From: Lichenostomus cassidix
Taxonomy: Eukaryota; Chordata; Aves; Passeriformes; Meliphagidae
Direction of reading: 5' to 3'
NCBI GenBank assembly: GCA_008360975.2
Contig: CM039184.1
Location: 38,799,797 to 38,863,796 of the forward strand
Length of the DNA stretch: 64,000 bases
Shown here: in pieces, positions 13,718-27,677 of the stretch
Numbering within the stretch: the first letter of the stretch is position 1
Layout: each line of letters opens with the position of its first letter
Program-made: the position numbers and the translations under genes
The notes under the pieces: generated by a model
Databases searched by the model: none
What the model was told of the DNA's origin: nothing
The model's input: only the letters and a program-made list of their open reading frames with translations

Positions 13718-14344
13718 AGATATAGATATAGGAAAACACTGGAGACCTGATTGTGAGCTGAGCTCTACACTTTGCTAGCCCCAAAGAGCCAGATTGCTTA
13801 TGAATCTGAGGGGCACGGGAAGATAGCTGTACCGGATTATTTCTCCCATAGGCACATTAAGAAATATAAGCATGTCTAATGCACTCTATTCCTGTATTCG
13901 GGTAAAAGAACCTAGCTTTCCAGTGAGCAAGAGCTTTCAGCTCCACACATCATTTATTCACATACCCTGTAAAAAATAAAAAAGAATAGCTGTACAACAT
14001 TTCATTTCATGGGTGCACGCCAACTCACATCCTTGCTGAAATAAACAATGTACAACAGCCTTCCTCTGCCCTTAGTCAATAGGGAGCTCAATGCCTACTG
14101 GTGATATTACACATATTTCAGCTAACTCAGCAATCTAAATGTAAAATTCAGCACTCAGTGATGCTCTCTAGAGAACTTTGTGTCCATAAAATCACGAATG
14201 GATTGCACTCATTCATATATGTGGTTTTCCCATCTCTCCAGATGTAATATCAGAAATATTCTCCATTTAATAGGCCATCTAAGTATAAATCAGTAGAAGT
14301 CGTTAATGTAAGATGGAAGCACTCCTTCATCTTAGATAACCATT

Positions 14345-14755
14345 TCATAGAATCCTAGAATGGTTTAGTTTAGAACAGATGTTTAAGATCATCTAGTTCC
14401 AAACACCCTGCCATGGACAGGGACACCTTGTGCTATACCAGACTGCTCAAAGAAGCATCCAACCTGACCTTGAATACATCCAGGGATGGGGCATCCACGA
14501 CTTCTCTGGGCAACCTCTTCCATTGTCTGACCACCCTCACAGTAAAGGATTTCGTCCTAAAACTAATCAAAACCTGTCCTATTTCAGTTAAAGCCATTCT
14601 CCTTCCTCCTGTCTTTGTGAGAAGTCCCTCTCCTGGTGTCTTTCAGGTCCCCTTTAGGTAATAGAAGACTTCTGTAAGGTCTTCCCAGAGCTTTCTCTTC
14701 TTCAGGCTGAATAACCCAAACTCGCTTAGCCTGTCTTCAGAGGAGACATGTTTCA
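14345..14755 (-). mobile_element. CR1 LINE 3' fragment, - strand
   Basis: The left edge reads TCATAGAATCCTAGAATGG, the reverse complement of a CR1 3' tail. It is followed by antisense CR1 C-terminal sequence: phrases such as CCATGGACAGGGACACCTTG, TCCAACCTGACCTTGAA, GGGCATCCACGACTTCTCTG and CAGGCTGAATAACCC are the usual landmarks of avian CR1. About 410 bp is kept of an element that is about 4.5 kb when complete, so it is strongly 5'-truncated and dead. Confidence 0.88.
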
Positions 14756-15007
14756 TAATATAGGTGTGAAAGGGAAATGACTGAGTAGGAAATTGAATGT
14801 AACATAAAAAAGAGGGAAGGATTGCAGTATTGTGTGACCTCTAGCGTCCTGTGACATGCCTCCAATACAGTGGTCTGACATCTCTGCTGATGTTTACAGC
14901 AGCTGAGGTGGCATGTCATGTTTGTATAGTCAGTTTGAGACTTGTTTTGTACTTCACAGAGATGTGTTGCCACAAGCATGAAAATCCTGCAGCCTTGTAG
15001 CATTTGC

Positions 15008-15057
15008 ATGAAAGAAGGAATTCAGTATGAAGCATAACTGTCAAGAGCTGGGAAAAC
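15008..15057 (+). repeat. Copy B of a 51-bp dispersed duplication
   Basis: Begins ATGAAAGAAGGAATTCAGTA and ends GCTGGGAAAAC. It matches 13667-13717 in the same orientation. The two copies flank the CR1 at 14345-14755 but are not adjacent to it. Confidence 0.7.
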
Positions 15058-16626
15058 CACCCATTTTGCAGCATGATTGCTGCAAAATATGACAGTACAC
15101 ATTGATAAAGAAGGTAGTGTGGCTGATGTCCATTGTGTGACTGTGGCAGCTGTAGACTGAAGGACTAATAGACCACTCTTCCAGTGAATGAAGGTGTAAC
15201 CAGGCCCTTCTCAGAAATGCAGAGAGATGAAATGTCATGCCTAGGCTTATTTTAGTTACAGTGAGTATGGGGTAGAGAAAGTGACTTGAGATCTCGCTGC
15301 CTCTGCTCAGGCGACATAAGGCAGAAGAGACAGTTTGCTAGACTTCATGTCTGCCTTTGCAGAACTGCTCAGTCAATTACTGCTCCGTCAATTAGCCCAG
15401 CCAGAGGAAGGAGCTGCATCAAGAGTCTGGTGTGTCTTGCACTTCTTCCATCACTGTGACAGGAAAGACTCCTACGTTTACAAAGTCTGCAAAGATGAGG
15501 TGAGAGCAGAGAGTGTCAGCATGGGTAGAGACCAGAGCAAACACTACACTCTAAAGCCACTTAATGCAGTCTTGGGGATCACAAGGAATTGAAAATGTTA
15601 TTTCAGTGTAAAGGAAAGTCTTCTTATGCATTCTTGCTTTTCTAGCCCTTGTGGTCTCTCTCTACCATTCTGCAATGTACAAAATATTTAAGCTTACTGT
15701 TCATGTCAATTGGAACTGCTAATTTTTAGAGAAAATAGATGTGAGTTGTGGAAAATATTGGTCTTTTGCTTAGAGGCTGCATCTACTGTTAAATGGTTGA
15801 GAAAGAAGTAAAGTAACAGAAACATGCAAGTGCTGAACCAAAAGATAGTGCAGCAACATAGAGAAGACAGGAATTAAAAATAGCTCTAGTTTAAATTAAA
15901 AGATTCAAGGAAAAGCTCCCTGAAATAATGTATTAAAAAATGGGAGTAAAGAGTTTAAACTGCCTCATTTTGGGGTGAAGTTTACACTGGAATTTCTTCA
16001 AGCTGCTAGTGTGTTTAACTTCTGTCTGTAATCAGATTTGCAACCAAGGAAAAAAGCAACCTTTTTTTTCCAACATGAAGATTTTAGAATCTTTTTTCCT
16101 CTTTGGAAGACTAGGAATAACACTATTAAACGTAAGCCATTAAAGAGTAAGAAGTATGAAGTTGCCTTTGTTGGACTTCTTTCTATATACCCGTTATAGT
16201 TTTACCCAACTTGGTAGAGTCTCCATGTGAGACCCAGAAACAGAATCCAGTTTTACAATGTGGAGACAACACAGAACTTTGTCCTTTGTCTCCCCATGGC
16301 TTACTGCCTCCTTCAGCATCCATCATTTGCAGTGAATGAATGAAGGGAAAGTTCTTTAGAGAACCTCCTAGGTCAAATATGGGCACCAAGTCAAAGTTTT
16401 ATACATAACTGCCATCCTTCAATTCCACTTTTTAGGATGTTCCTTGTCTACTTGGGTTTTGCTAAGGGAAGGAGCTTGTTGTTCTTGGATGTGATTTTTT
16501 TCCTAACAGAAAAATCCACTGTGTAATTATGGAGAACTGACCAGTCAGAAGGAGTTGTTTCCAATATGTTGTTGTCCATATCACAGACTCTGATCAGCTG
16601 TATTAACAAACTGATTTGTACTGTTC

Positions 16627-16664
16627 TAATTATTTCTTCTGTAGTGTAATTATTTCTTCTGTAG
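16627..16664 (+). repeat. Tandem 20-bp duplication resembling a doubled 3' splice site
   Basis: The string TAATTATTTCTTCTGTAG occurs at 16627-16644 and again, exactly, at 16647-16664, separated by TG. Each copy ends in a pyrimidine-rich tract plus TAG, so by sequence each could serve as a splice acceptor. I see no exon downstream. Confidence 0.9.
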
Positions 16665-17965
16665 ATTCAGCAGCTGGATAAAATTAATGAGAATTTGGGG
16701 ACATCAGAACCCCTATTTCCTCTCCATAAGTTGCTCTGGCAATTGATTTTCCATTGCCAATGGCACTGTCTTAGCATTGTCTCAATCAGTACAAAAAATT
16801 ACTGCCATTTTCACTGTACATTGAACCAAAAAGGAGAGCAGTTTTCCTCAGTCATTGTTGGGACTGAACAATACCAGATTCAGTCAACTAAGCTTGAAGA
16901 GTTGTACACTGAAAAATTGCATGTATCTGTCATGAATTTTGTCTTATGTCTGCTAAATAAGTTTCTATGAACATAAAACATCCTTTGAATGCACAAGAGA
17001 ATATAGACCAGCCAGCTATTCTTTGTGATAAAGCAAGTATTTACATGTCATAAGAAAAGAAAACAAAAACAAACAAAAAAAGGAAAAATAATTTTATTTC
17101 ATTAAAAAGGCCACATGACTACTTTTATCACTGTTGCCTTTATCATTTTTATTACTGCTTTCTACACTGTATAAAAATAGCTACACTGTGCTTATTCTGC
17201 AATTATTGTGATATGCACTCGTGTTTTTTGCCCATCTAAAATTTTTACTGTTTTATCATCATCTGAAGTTAGTAAAAATAAGCTTATTATATGCCAGTAT
17301 ATTTCTAATAATGAACAACTGTCTTCAGAGTTATCTCAAAAACTTCCTGAGAATAAGAAACAAGCAACTTAAGAGTTTTTAAGGTAGAAAGAGAAGAAGG
17401 ACGTGTCCAGGAAAAATAGCAAACAAATTTCATTATTAGAGGAGACTGATACATCAGAAGGATGCAAAGTGTGAAAGATAGTGTGTAACTATCTGCAGGC
17501 AAGTTTTAAGTAATCGTTAAAAATTCTAAAATTGTCTGTTTCTGTAGACTGGGATTTACTTTCTGTGTCTTCAGTGCTATTTCTGAGTTTGTTGTCTGAG
17601 GTTCTCCCGTATTTCTCAGGATTTAGTATGACGGCTGCTGGCACCCATGTATGCTCCCAGATTGTGGAGGACCAGATGCCCTTGCTGTTGGGTTCAGTGG
17701 CAGAAGTCGTAGTAGGGCAGAACCACTCCCCAGAAACAATGGATATACAGCCATGACAATTATAGAACTGAATTTTGTGACTAAAGCAATGACTAAATAT
17801 ACCTGTAATCAAAATAATCTATTTTACTTCATCAATAAAGAACAATATAATATTTCTTTTTGATTGCAATGCCAAGTTAACATTATTCTGCTGTTTATAA
17901 AGCTCAGTTACTGCCAGGAATAAGGAAAACAACTTAATTAATAATGCCATTTAAATTGAATTTTT

Positions 17966-17994
17966 ATTACAATACCCAGCATAGGTATTGTAAT
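17966..17994. repeat. Perfect inverted repeat, 11-bp arms, 7-nt loop
   Basis: ATTACAATACC at 17966-17976 pairs perfectly with GGTATTGTAAT at 17984-17994 around the loop CAGCATA. It lies in an AT-rich block with several TAAT cores (17930-18040). Confidence 0.9.
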
Positions 17995-20900
17995 TAACAG
18001 GCATGAGGGAGAATATAGTTTAATTGCCATTAATCACCTTTACTTTCATTATATGTTTATAGAAACTGTTTTTCTCTTTGACATACATTTAATTTTGAGT
18101 ATTGTAATGCCATTGTCGCTGAGAGTTTCATCAAGAACTTTTGGCTTTCTTCATTCTCTTCCCCTTTCTGTCTGCTTCAATCAGTTTTGCTGGGACCTTA
18201 GCTATGTCTAGAGCTTCACTGAGGTGTGGGGGTTGGAACATGTTTCCTGTCTACAGATACGTGGCAGACTTTTACAGTTAGCGAGATCTATGCTCTCACC
18301 CCATTTCCTTTTCCAACAAATTAAAGCCATGAGGTAAATTAATATATTTATATATCTGATTCTTTAAAAAAAAATTGTTTTCCTTTTGATCTGTTGTCAT
18401 CATTAGAATAAAGTACTCTGAGATTTTCACAATGTATTCAAACTACCATGCAAAAATCTACAGCAGAGAAACTTCTATTATGTAAATCTTTCTGAGAAAG
18501 TATGCCAGCTGTCTTATCTAAGTGTGGCTCCTTAGCATTGTCTGATTGCACCATGCACCTAGCAGAACCACATCGATGTTCTCATGCTCTTGCTCGCTGT
18601 GTGCCTGTATCTGAATTTGTGAAGACAGCCAGGGTCTCCAGCACCATAGAAAGTACACCACTTCTTGCAAAGTGCGGACTGCCTATTCATTTTAACAATC
18701 CATGGGGCTTTTAGGGGAGGTTTCATGTGTCTCTAATGCATTTGGAGGCAGCAGCCATGCTCCTTTTCATCCTTTTTTTCCAAAATTAAAGCTTGGTGGG
18801 ATTTGGAAGTGGCTGTCTCTCAAATTAAGAAGCAGTGGATTAGGTTCATAATGATGTCTCTCCTCTGTCCAGAATGGACGTTTCCAGATCTCTCTTAGCT
18901 CCGAGTGTCGGGGGCAGCTAGAAGCTGGCTGCTTCTGGTGGCAATGCCATGTGTAGGGCTCTGCCTCCCCAGCATGTGTGGCTCTGCTCTGTGCCTGACA
19001 AAATCTGCCCACGTGTTGTTTGACATCAGTGCCACTTGTTGCTGTCTCCTGCCAGAGCAGAAGGTATGTAGTCTTAACTAGAAGGCAGGCCAAAGGGTGT
19101 GTAGTCACTTCAACTGGGCCTTCAGTGTGCGGTCAGCTACCTGGTGAATGTAGTACAGCACAATTATTTAGCAGCTAGAAAACCACCTCCTGAAATTTCT
19201 ACAGGATTTTAACTCCTGAATGGACCTTAGAATAGTCCTTGAAGTCTGAAGTACCGACATCCTACTTCTATGTCAGTACTTAAAAATCTTTAAAATTAGA
19301 ATAATGAAAGTCAGATAATTGATAAATGTAGCCTTTGCCTTACTAATATTTGTTCAGTCAATTCCTTTCACTCATTCCTGACACGTACTTGGTAAATGGC
19401 AGTATGCAGATACAAATGTGACTTCCTACACTCTTTTTATGCTTTAACATCAGGCTTAATATTACAGCTAGTATTTCCATGACTTCATGCGTTATAAAGG
19501 TCTTCAGCTCTGTCTAACATGAGATCAAATTATTTTCCTTGGTATCCCAAAGCTATGAATTTTTGATATCTGTTTGAATTTCATCTAACATGTACAGCAT
19601 TGGTGATTAGCTCATTGGGCTTCCTAAGAGTGGAAATATTTTGTAAATAATAATGTAATTTCTCATGTTCACCACATTTTTTCTTTCCAGTCTGGGAGAC
19701 AGAGATAGAAAGACTAGTCCAAAAATGAAGTTGTTGTGCTTCACCACCTGATTCGGCTGAATTTATTTTCAACATCTTTCATCTTTTGAAATAGTACAAA
19801 ATCTAAACACGTTGAACATTTGTGTCTTGAAGCATAAACGTGAAATATACTTTCTTGTCTCTTGCAAGAATACCATTGTGGATAATGCTTTTGGTTGACG
19901 CTTTTAAAGCAAAGAGCTTGTTGCTGTGTTCCAGATTAAGTGCAAAGCATAATATTTCTGTTTCAGGAGTGCAATCAATAGTTGATTGGTGTTGTGGATG
20001 TCACTTGCTATTATTGTTAGTGGCACTGAGAATAAAATGTTCATTGAGAAAGATAATCCTCACACAAAAGGATGTAGGAACGTGTAATTGACAATCAGGA
20101 GGTTAAAAGAGACTTGACAAGATTTCAAGGGATTAAAAAAGTTAATCTGTCAAGGAGTATACCCACCTCTGCTCTAAAGGCTTGTATTCTAATTAAGATT
20201 TATCACGAGATTTTTGGCAATAGTCCTGTCACCCTTCTACTTTTTCTCAGTGGAGAAAATTGAAACTCAGTAATTCTGGCAACATAAGAGATGTAGTAAT
20301 AATCTGCAAGATGACATTATGATGTCATTGCCCATAAATCCCACACATCATGTTGTGAAGCAGTATGATGTTTTTTCAAAAACTGGATGCTGCTTTCAGG
20401 AATACTGAAATGTCTTGCAAGCATGTTTTGTCCTTCTGCACTCCTCCTATAGTCCTCTGCTAGACTCCCAAATATTAGCAATTTTTCAGACTAATGAGAT
20501 CTTCAGTTAAAATGCACCAGTTTTTGATAAATAGCAAGCTCAGATTAGTTTAAGAGATGTTCTTTGTATTTTATCAGTCCAGGTAAACATGAAGTGTATT
20601 TTAGTAGTATGTAAACGTGTGTAATACTTCAAATGAATGCTTTTGATTAAGAGATTTTGTAAAGCAGATATTAAATTGCTTGGGTGATTACTCAAGTTGT
20701 GGACATAGGATTAATCTTCTCTTCTTTGCTGGTAGTTTCAATTAATTTCTAACTCATGCCTGTGAAGAAAGAAGCCAGCTCATAGAGATGTGCTGTCTGC
20801 TGTGATATTTGCATGACAATACAGGTATTAAAGCTGGTAGTTTCATGTATGAATTGCATCTTTTCTGTAAACTGGAATCTTTTCTTAGATCTTTTCTGTG

Positions 20901-23900
20901 TTCTGTTTCTGAGTGCTTTAAAAAAATTCATGCTGTTAAAAATGTCTGACTTAGATGAGATTTTGGTAAACCTCTCCATACCCAAGCACTATAGAATGAG
21001 AAGGTCAAGTACATGTGTCCAACCTTGCTTTAAGTGAAACCATTTGATATTACATTTATGACTGAGATCACAAGAAAACATGGGCTTTGTATGAGTGTAA
21101 TTAGCCCACTGCAGGGATTAATTATGGATGAAAGTTAGATATCCTCTGAAGCGGACAGGAAATAGATGCCATTTCAGACAACTCCATTCACAAAAAAAGC
21201 CCCAAGCCCATTGCCTCTTAGGAATTGTCACCTGTAACAGTATCTGTAGTTTTATAATCCAGGAAAAAGAAATGTGCTACAACTGTTTAGGTGATGTGGA
21301 CATTTACATTTCAAAAGCTTGCTTTTCCTCAATAATAAAATTAATCAAACAAAACCAGAGTGGTTTTGACAATATTTGATAAAACAGGGTCACACAAATA
21401 CATCTTTTACTAGTTCTGTAGAAGCAGTAATGTGGGGGGGTTAGGTATTGTAAATCAATTTGGAAAATTAGCTACTCCAGAAACCTCTAAGTGTAGAAAT
21501 AAGTATGTTTCCTGTGAGTTTTTTAATTTAGAAATACTTCTAAGTTACTCTTATGATGGTACAGGAAGAGTAGTATTTTAATTTCAATAATACTCATTGA
21601 AAAGTAAAAAAATATTCAGCTGCATAGAGTTAACCTATTGCTAACCACTGGTTTCATGAGGTGTAACACAATAATTGGATACAATAAATTTATCTTCACT
21701 TGTGAAAGCTCCACGCTTATATGTTGTTTTGCCTTCTCTTTCATCTTTGAAATGCCAAGTCCCGTGCCACTTTTCTTTGAGTTTTTTTTGCTGGACAGTG
21801 GGTCTTCATTTGACTCACTCCAAATTTTTTGACACTTCTAAGGAAAAGTTACTTATCTTTTTAAATTATTTCCCAGGTTTTTAAAGGTCCCCAGCTGCTT
21901 CTTTTCCATCTCCTGTTAGTATTTTCAAGTAGCGGCAATGAAATTGTGGTATCCATGTTTGAAAAGGAGAGATGCAATCCTTACTGTTATTTCAATTCAG
22001 CTGTAGCCAAAAGTAGAGGATAATTTTAAAACACACATCCTTATTACTGATCCAATGTCTTTTCACACAGTAAAAGGAGTAGTTGGTGTTCTCTATCAAT
22101 TTTATAAGTGACAGTTACTTTAGTGCTAAGACTAGCTATTCTTAATATCACTGGTAAGACTTTACAATTCAGTGCTGTGGCTGATTTAACCTCAAAGGGA
22201 AAAAAAATCAATGTGAAACTGTAATCCTAGCTTGTTTTTTCCAAGGCTTACATAACTGATACAAAATACAAAGTGGTTTACAAACTAGCTTGCAAGCAAT
22301 TCACTGGCTTTACAAACAATTAACAGTAAGTTTCTCTCTATGTCGCAGTTTCCTTTCATAAATCATACATGGTAAATTATTTTTTTCTGTTTGCTTTTTA
22401 TTGGTAATATCTTTCACGTACCTACAGTACAACTTTGCTTACAGGAATAGTTTTATAAAAAACACATTTCACTATAGTGGAGGAACATGGTGTGTTATTC
22501 CAATGCCCATAAAACGTATTAATGACTATATAATAAAGGATGCCTTATCTAGTAGCCAGTTCCTAGAGTGGTGGCGATATTTCAGTAATAGGATGACTGC
22601 AATCATTGAACTGTTGTAAACCTTGGGGTTTTGAACTAAGCATTTGCACAAGATTATTTGCTTATGCAGATAGCTAATGGCTTACAAGTTTACATTGGAG
22701 GTGTTGAGGTTGAGATAGAGTTGTGTAAAAAGGCGCCTTTGAAGATGAAATCAGCATCTCTATTCTGTTTTTAAATATGGATTCAAGTGGAAATTCTGTG
22801 GGCTTGCAAGTTGATCTGCATGTAGTAGTTGGTTTATGCATGTACATAATTGCGCGGTTCAGATAGGTGAGTGGTAATTATCATGGACAGGTCTAAATCA
22901 CCGTGAAGAAGCTTTGTAAAGAGGTTATAGGTTATTTTCTTTTGGCCTTAATCATGTACCTTTGATCTACAAGTGGACTGCTGTAATTGCAATATCATGA
23001 AGCCTAAAAAACAGCAAAGGATTAGAAAACCTATATATTGACTTGCACATTCAATCAACTTGCATATGATCTCAGCAGGAAATCCAAAACAAAAGCTAAT
23101 TTATGGAAAAATATGGAGTTCTAATCACAGTTTAGCTCTGTGGGGTTCCAAATAACACACTACAATCTCTACATGCAGATGCTTTCATCTTACATTTCAG
23201 ATTTGGTGACATTCCAAAAGTTCTTATCAGGCCTTATTATCATCTTTTATTAAAGCTTATTACATTTATCCTTATTGCATGTTTGCTGTAATATTCTGTC
23301 ATTCTTAATATGGAATAAAAATGCTTTGATCTTCTTAGCCAGTCATGAGATGGAAATATGCAACACAAGTGTTTCACTGTATAGTATAAACTCCCAGCTC
23401 GGTGTGTCCTTTGAACATGGCATTAATTGGCCCCTGTTTCTTTTTCCTTTGGTTCATAAATCTTTTCATCACGCTGCACTTCTTTGTGCCATCAACATGC
23501 AAATAGGCTATGCATGATCATATAGAGCCACTTAATTATATCCCTCAAGAGATTTGTGGTGGTTTTGTTTGGTTTGGGTTTGGGGTGGTTGGTTTCTTTG
23601 TAATAAATAAGGCTTTTGAACTATAAAAATGGTTGGATCCCTTCATCAATGCTCTTACCTGAGAAAGGTGTTTCCAATCAATTTTGAGACATTACTTTGT
23701 CATTGCTTTTCTTAACACTTCTGTTTTATTAGGGTTGTTATCTAAAGCATAAAACAAGACTTCCATTGGAGTGGTAAAAAAAAACTAAAATAACATGAGC
23801 CTCAGCTCTTTCCCAGAATGAAAGCTGAAGGAAGGAAAGGAAAGAGTTAAAGAATGAGAAGCAATAAAATACAGAAATTCCTGAAAGAACACAGAAAAAT

Positions 23901-25059
23901 TTTTAGCCTGTAGTCTTAACCTGGTCTTGAAAAGTGCAAATCACGGAAATTTTCTTCTCCCCCACAACACTTAGAAACAAAGTCATTGATTATGACTTTA
24001 TTAGATAGAAACCCAAAATTTACAGGATGTTTTTCACGCCTTTGTATGAACTAGAAGACACAAAACAACCCTTGCCTCGAGAAGAGTCAGCAATCTAATA
24101 TGCCTTTCCCCATCATTTCTGTACCTGCAATGATTTTTCACCCTCTTTTTAGACTGAACAACATTAGCTGAAGAAAAAAAATAAAGTTATGTTGAGAAGA
24201 AAGCCCAGGATAATACTAAAGACTATTTAGGTATACCAAAGACTATTATAAAATGGGATAGGTTTGCTGTTCATCAGAATAAATGGGTAAATCTTAAACA
24301 AGACATAACAGATACATTTTATTTAAATAAGAGCCTACTGAATAATTATCTTTGTTTCTGTTTTAAGAAATCTGAATTCTCCCTTAAGCTTTAAATGTGC
24401 CTCATATAATGCAGTTGACAGAATTAGACCATTGTTACATAAAAGTTCCTGGCTTGACAACTGAAATGAGACATCTAGTGTACAAGTTTTCAGAGGAATA
24501 AATGTTCCATCTTAGGGCAAATGTAGAAAAAATATTTACACCAAGACTAGCACACATCTTTCTTAACAGTTCAAATGCAACAATACTTTGAAGTGTCATG
24601 TAATCATCTTTGATTAGTGGTCAAAGAGAGTAAGTTTATTCATAGTAGATAGCTGATATACCTTTATTGCTATATTTTTTCTAGGCAAATTTTTTTCATG
24701 TTTTGCAAATTCTTTGTTAAAAGGTTCCAAGAGAAAATGAGGAATAGACTAGAAAGGTTGGATTGCAGATGAAACAGTAAAATCGATGGACCCATTCAAC
24801 GGTTCAGGATGAAAGGGAAAATACCACACTTCTTTGGTTACTGTGTTGATCTTGATAGGGTTCTTCATACAGCACCATACTAAAGATTTTTACATTCAGT
24901 GTATATGTTCAGAAACTTTTATATGATGTTGCTAGAGTCTAGTCTTTTAAAGATCCTCAAAAGCACACACTTTAAAGTTATTTTGAATTCAGAAATGACA
25001 AGGGGTTTGTTGATTTGAGAAAAACAAACTTTGAGTAACAAAAAACTTGTCATTTTAAC

Positions 25060-25189
25060 TTTTAATTCACTTTATTTAATTTTTAATTAACTATTTTTAA
25101 TTCACTATTTGATCTGCAGCAACATCCAAGGTATCCTATTATCTTAGAAAAAAGCAAATGAATGCAAATCACTGACAGTTCATTTGCAT
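25060..25189. promoter_or_regulatory. Cluster of homeodomain-like and octamer-like motifs
   Basis: Three near-copies of TTTTTAATTNAC occur at 25060-25070, 25080-25091 and 25094-25105. These are followed by ATGCAAAT at 25162-25169 and its complement ATTTGCAT at 25182-25189, separated by 12 bp. TAAT cores are typical homeodomain targets and ATGCAAAT is the POU octamer. AT-rich introns produce such motifs by chance, so calling this an enhancer is a guess. Confidence 0.25.
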
Positions 25190-27677
25190 GTCTTCTGGTC
25201 CACTTCAGGTCCTTCAGAATAAAATAGGTTTAGATTCTAATTATGGCTGCAAGAAAAATATATGGAAGATAATTTTAAAAACCACTTCAGTGTTCAAATA
25301 TTTCATTTTAAAGTGTATTGCCAACAGGGAGATGAACTAGAAGATAATCCTTCAACAAGATTGAGCAATAATTGCAATTTGCTTCGTTTAAATTATAATC
25401 TTTTTGCATTGCTTTAAATATAGATTATGTTCACTTTTCCTTATGTGCAAATGTGCATAAAGATTTTTCTATTAATTCTAAGGAAGCAATTTTTTAGACC
25501 ATAGTTTGAAAATACCACCACTCGGAAATATGTAGCAGTGGCAGTCCTGGAACATGAGTTCAGTAACTTAGCAAGGAGCTCATCTTCAAGCACAGCTTCA
25601 TGAATAGTAAGACTTGATTACCATACCTTGTAAAACACATGGGAGAAAGCAAGGAGGGTCGCCAACATCACTCAGTTCCTCTTGTGGACTTTCCCTATGG
25701 TGTTGAGTTCTTTATGTTTATAGAACATACTCCATAGGCTTTATCTCCAGAGGTCTTGTGGCGATGCTTGCTCTTTAGAGATAGCCAGTGTTTTTTCTTT
25801 CTGCTGTCTAGTGTTAATTTTTCATCTGTCATTATTCTAAGAAAAGCTGGAGGAACACTGGAAGTCCATTTCCCTTTCAGGCAACTCTGTTTCTTCTTCT
25901 TTCTACTCAAAAGAATCCTCTTACCTGTGAATTCTTGTTCTCCTGAAATGCCCTGTGTCACCTTTAGAATTCTTTCCTGTGAAAAACAAGTTGCCAGATT
26001 CAGAATAGAAGGTCTTGAATTTCTGGCACTTCTGACTGATACTTCAGAGGGTTACATCTTCCATTACTGTAGGACTGGAATAAAGCCTCTGCTTGTACGT
26101 GTATGGTTTTTGTTTGTGCATCCTCAGGATCTGCATCTGTGATTCTTTCACCTGCGCAGCTCACAGGGTGTTTGCTATGACCTTTGTGTTTCATGTGAGC
26201 ATATTTGTCACTTAGAGTACTTTAGAAAAAGTTTTGGTTGATCCTGGTCAGTTACAATAGAGACAACCTTGAATTTTGACCAGAACAATAAGTTTCTCTG
26301 GCTTTTTTTGTTCTATCTCTACCCTTTTCTGCAAAGAAAAAAAAATATCTGATAGTCATAAACCCCAGCGTTGTGTGTATATTCAGATCTGATCTAAACT
26401 TAGTTTTCTGTTTGCAGCTACACTGGACACTGAATCATTATAACACCTATGTATTTCCTTTGTGAACTTGCTGTCATACCCTCATAGCATTCAAGTGTAT
26501 GAGACAGGGGAAAAAATTCAGACAAGTCCTTGCTAAATGGGAAAACAGCTACATAGATTGGTTTTCTGTTAAAATTCTTTTTTGTGCCTCTCATAATTTT
26601 GGCAGAAGAGGACTTTGAAATACTGAGCAAAGTGGCAAAGGGAAGGCACTCCCCAGTCAAATGCAGCAGGTAGGTTTCAGCTCTCACAGTTCTAGTTCTG
26701 CCAGTTAGTTACATAAATTATCCATCTTTCTTACCACCTACTAATAAAGGACTGATTCCGTTTTGGATGCAAGAGAGTCTTGGAGAGGGTTTTGAAGTGA
26801 TAATACAGTGTATTTGCTCAAGAACAAGTTCCTCGTAAAGGTAATGCATAAAGCACTGAATTACTAGCTTGAAAAAGGAGCATGCACAACAAAAGGACAA
26901 CTTCTTCCTGAAGGAGATCATTGCAAAATGTTTTGCACAGTGTAAACTAGTGGTTTTTTTTCAAGTGTTTGCTGTGAAATGTATTCTTAGTTTCTATTTT
27001 AATTATTGAGTGGACATGAAAGGCTTTGTAGACTGATTACAAACCAAAATAGCTAGACTTCGGTTACACAGTGAAAGGCAAGATCAACCAAGCTTGAAAA
27101 GGCAGTTTAAGATGGTTCAGAAAGCCTTCAGTGAATTGTGTGATGCCAGATGGCAAGATTACCCAATAGCCTGCAATAAATGATAGCATTGTTATGTTAC
27201 CATTAAGGTTACTGTTGCTACAAATGCACTCCTTTATTTGAGCTCTGAATTTTTGAATATCCTGGTCTACTTGGCGAGGGGAATGGGGGAGGGCAAGAGC
27301 CCAACTGTTAATGTGGTTGCTGCTTTTATGTTTGGGATTTGTTCTGGTGAATTTAGCCATATCCACCAGCACCACACTCACACAGATACTGGTACTCTGT
27401 TCATTCCAAGAGCAGCCCAGATCCAAGAGAGCTTTCTCGTCTCTGATGCCTCTTCTTTCCACTCTGTTAGAGGGAATGCACTCCTCACCACTTAGACCAT
27501 CACCACACTCTAAAGGCTGGCCATGCAGATAATTTGTCCAGTAGCAGTACAAATGCTGCCGTAACTCAGTCCAAAGATAAATGGTAGCACAGCTTCTGCA
27601 AACGAAGAACTCTTGGTAACTAGAGATTGCTTTGCAGAATAGAAGTAGGGACTGAAACAGTAGAATAGGTAGAAGAT

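Noticed and set aside
25695..26194. Adjacent minus-strand frames rich in Lys and Ser, and a + strand frame of 128 codons
   Set aside because: Frames differ, no family is recognised, and there is no poly-A tail or flanking duplication. I cannot support a processed pseudogene.
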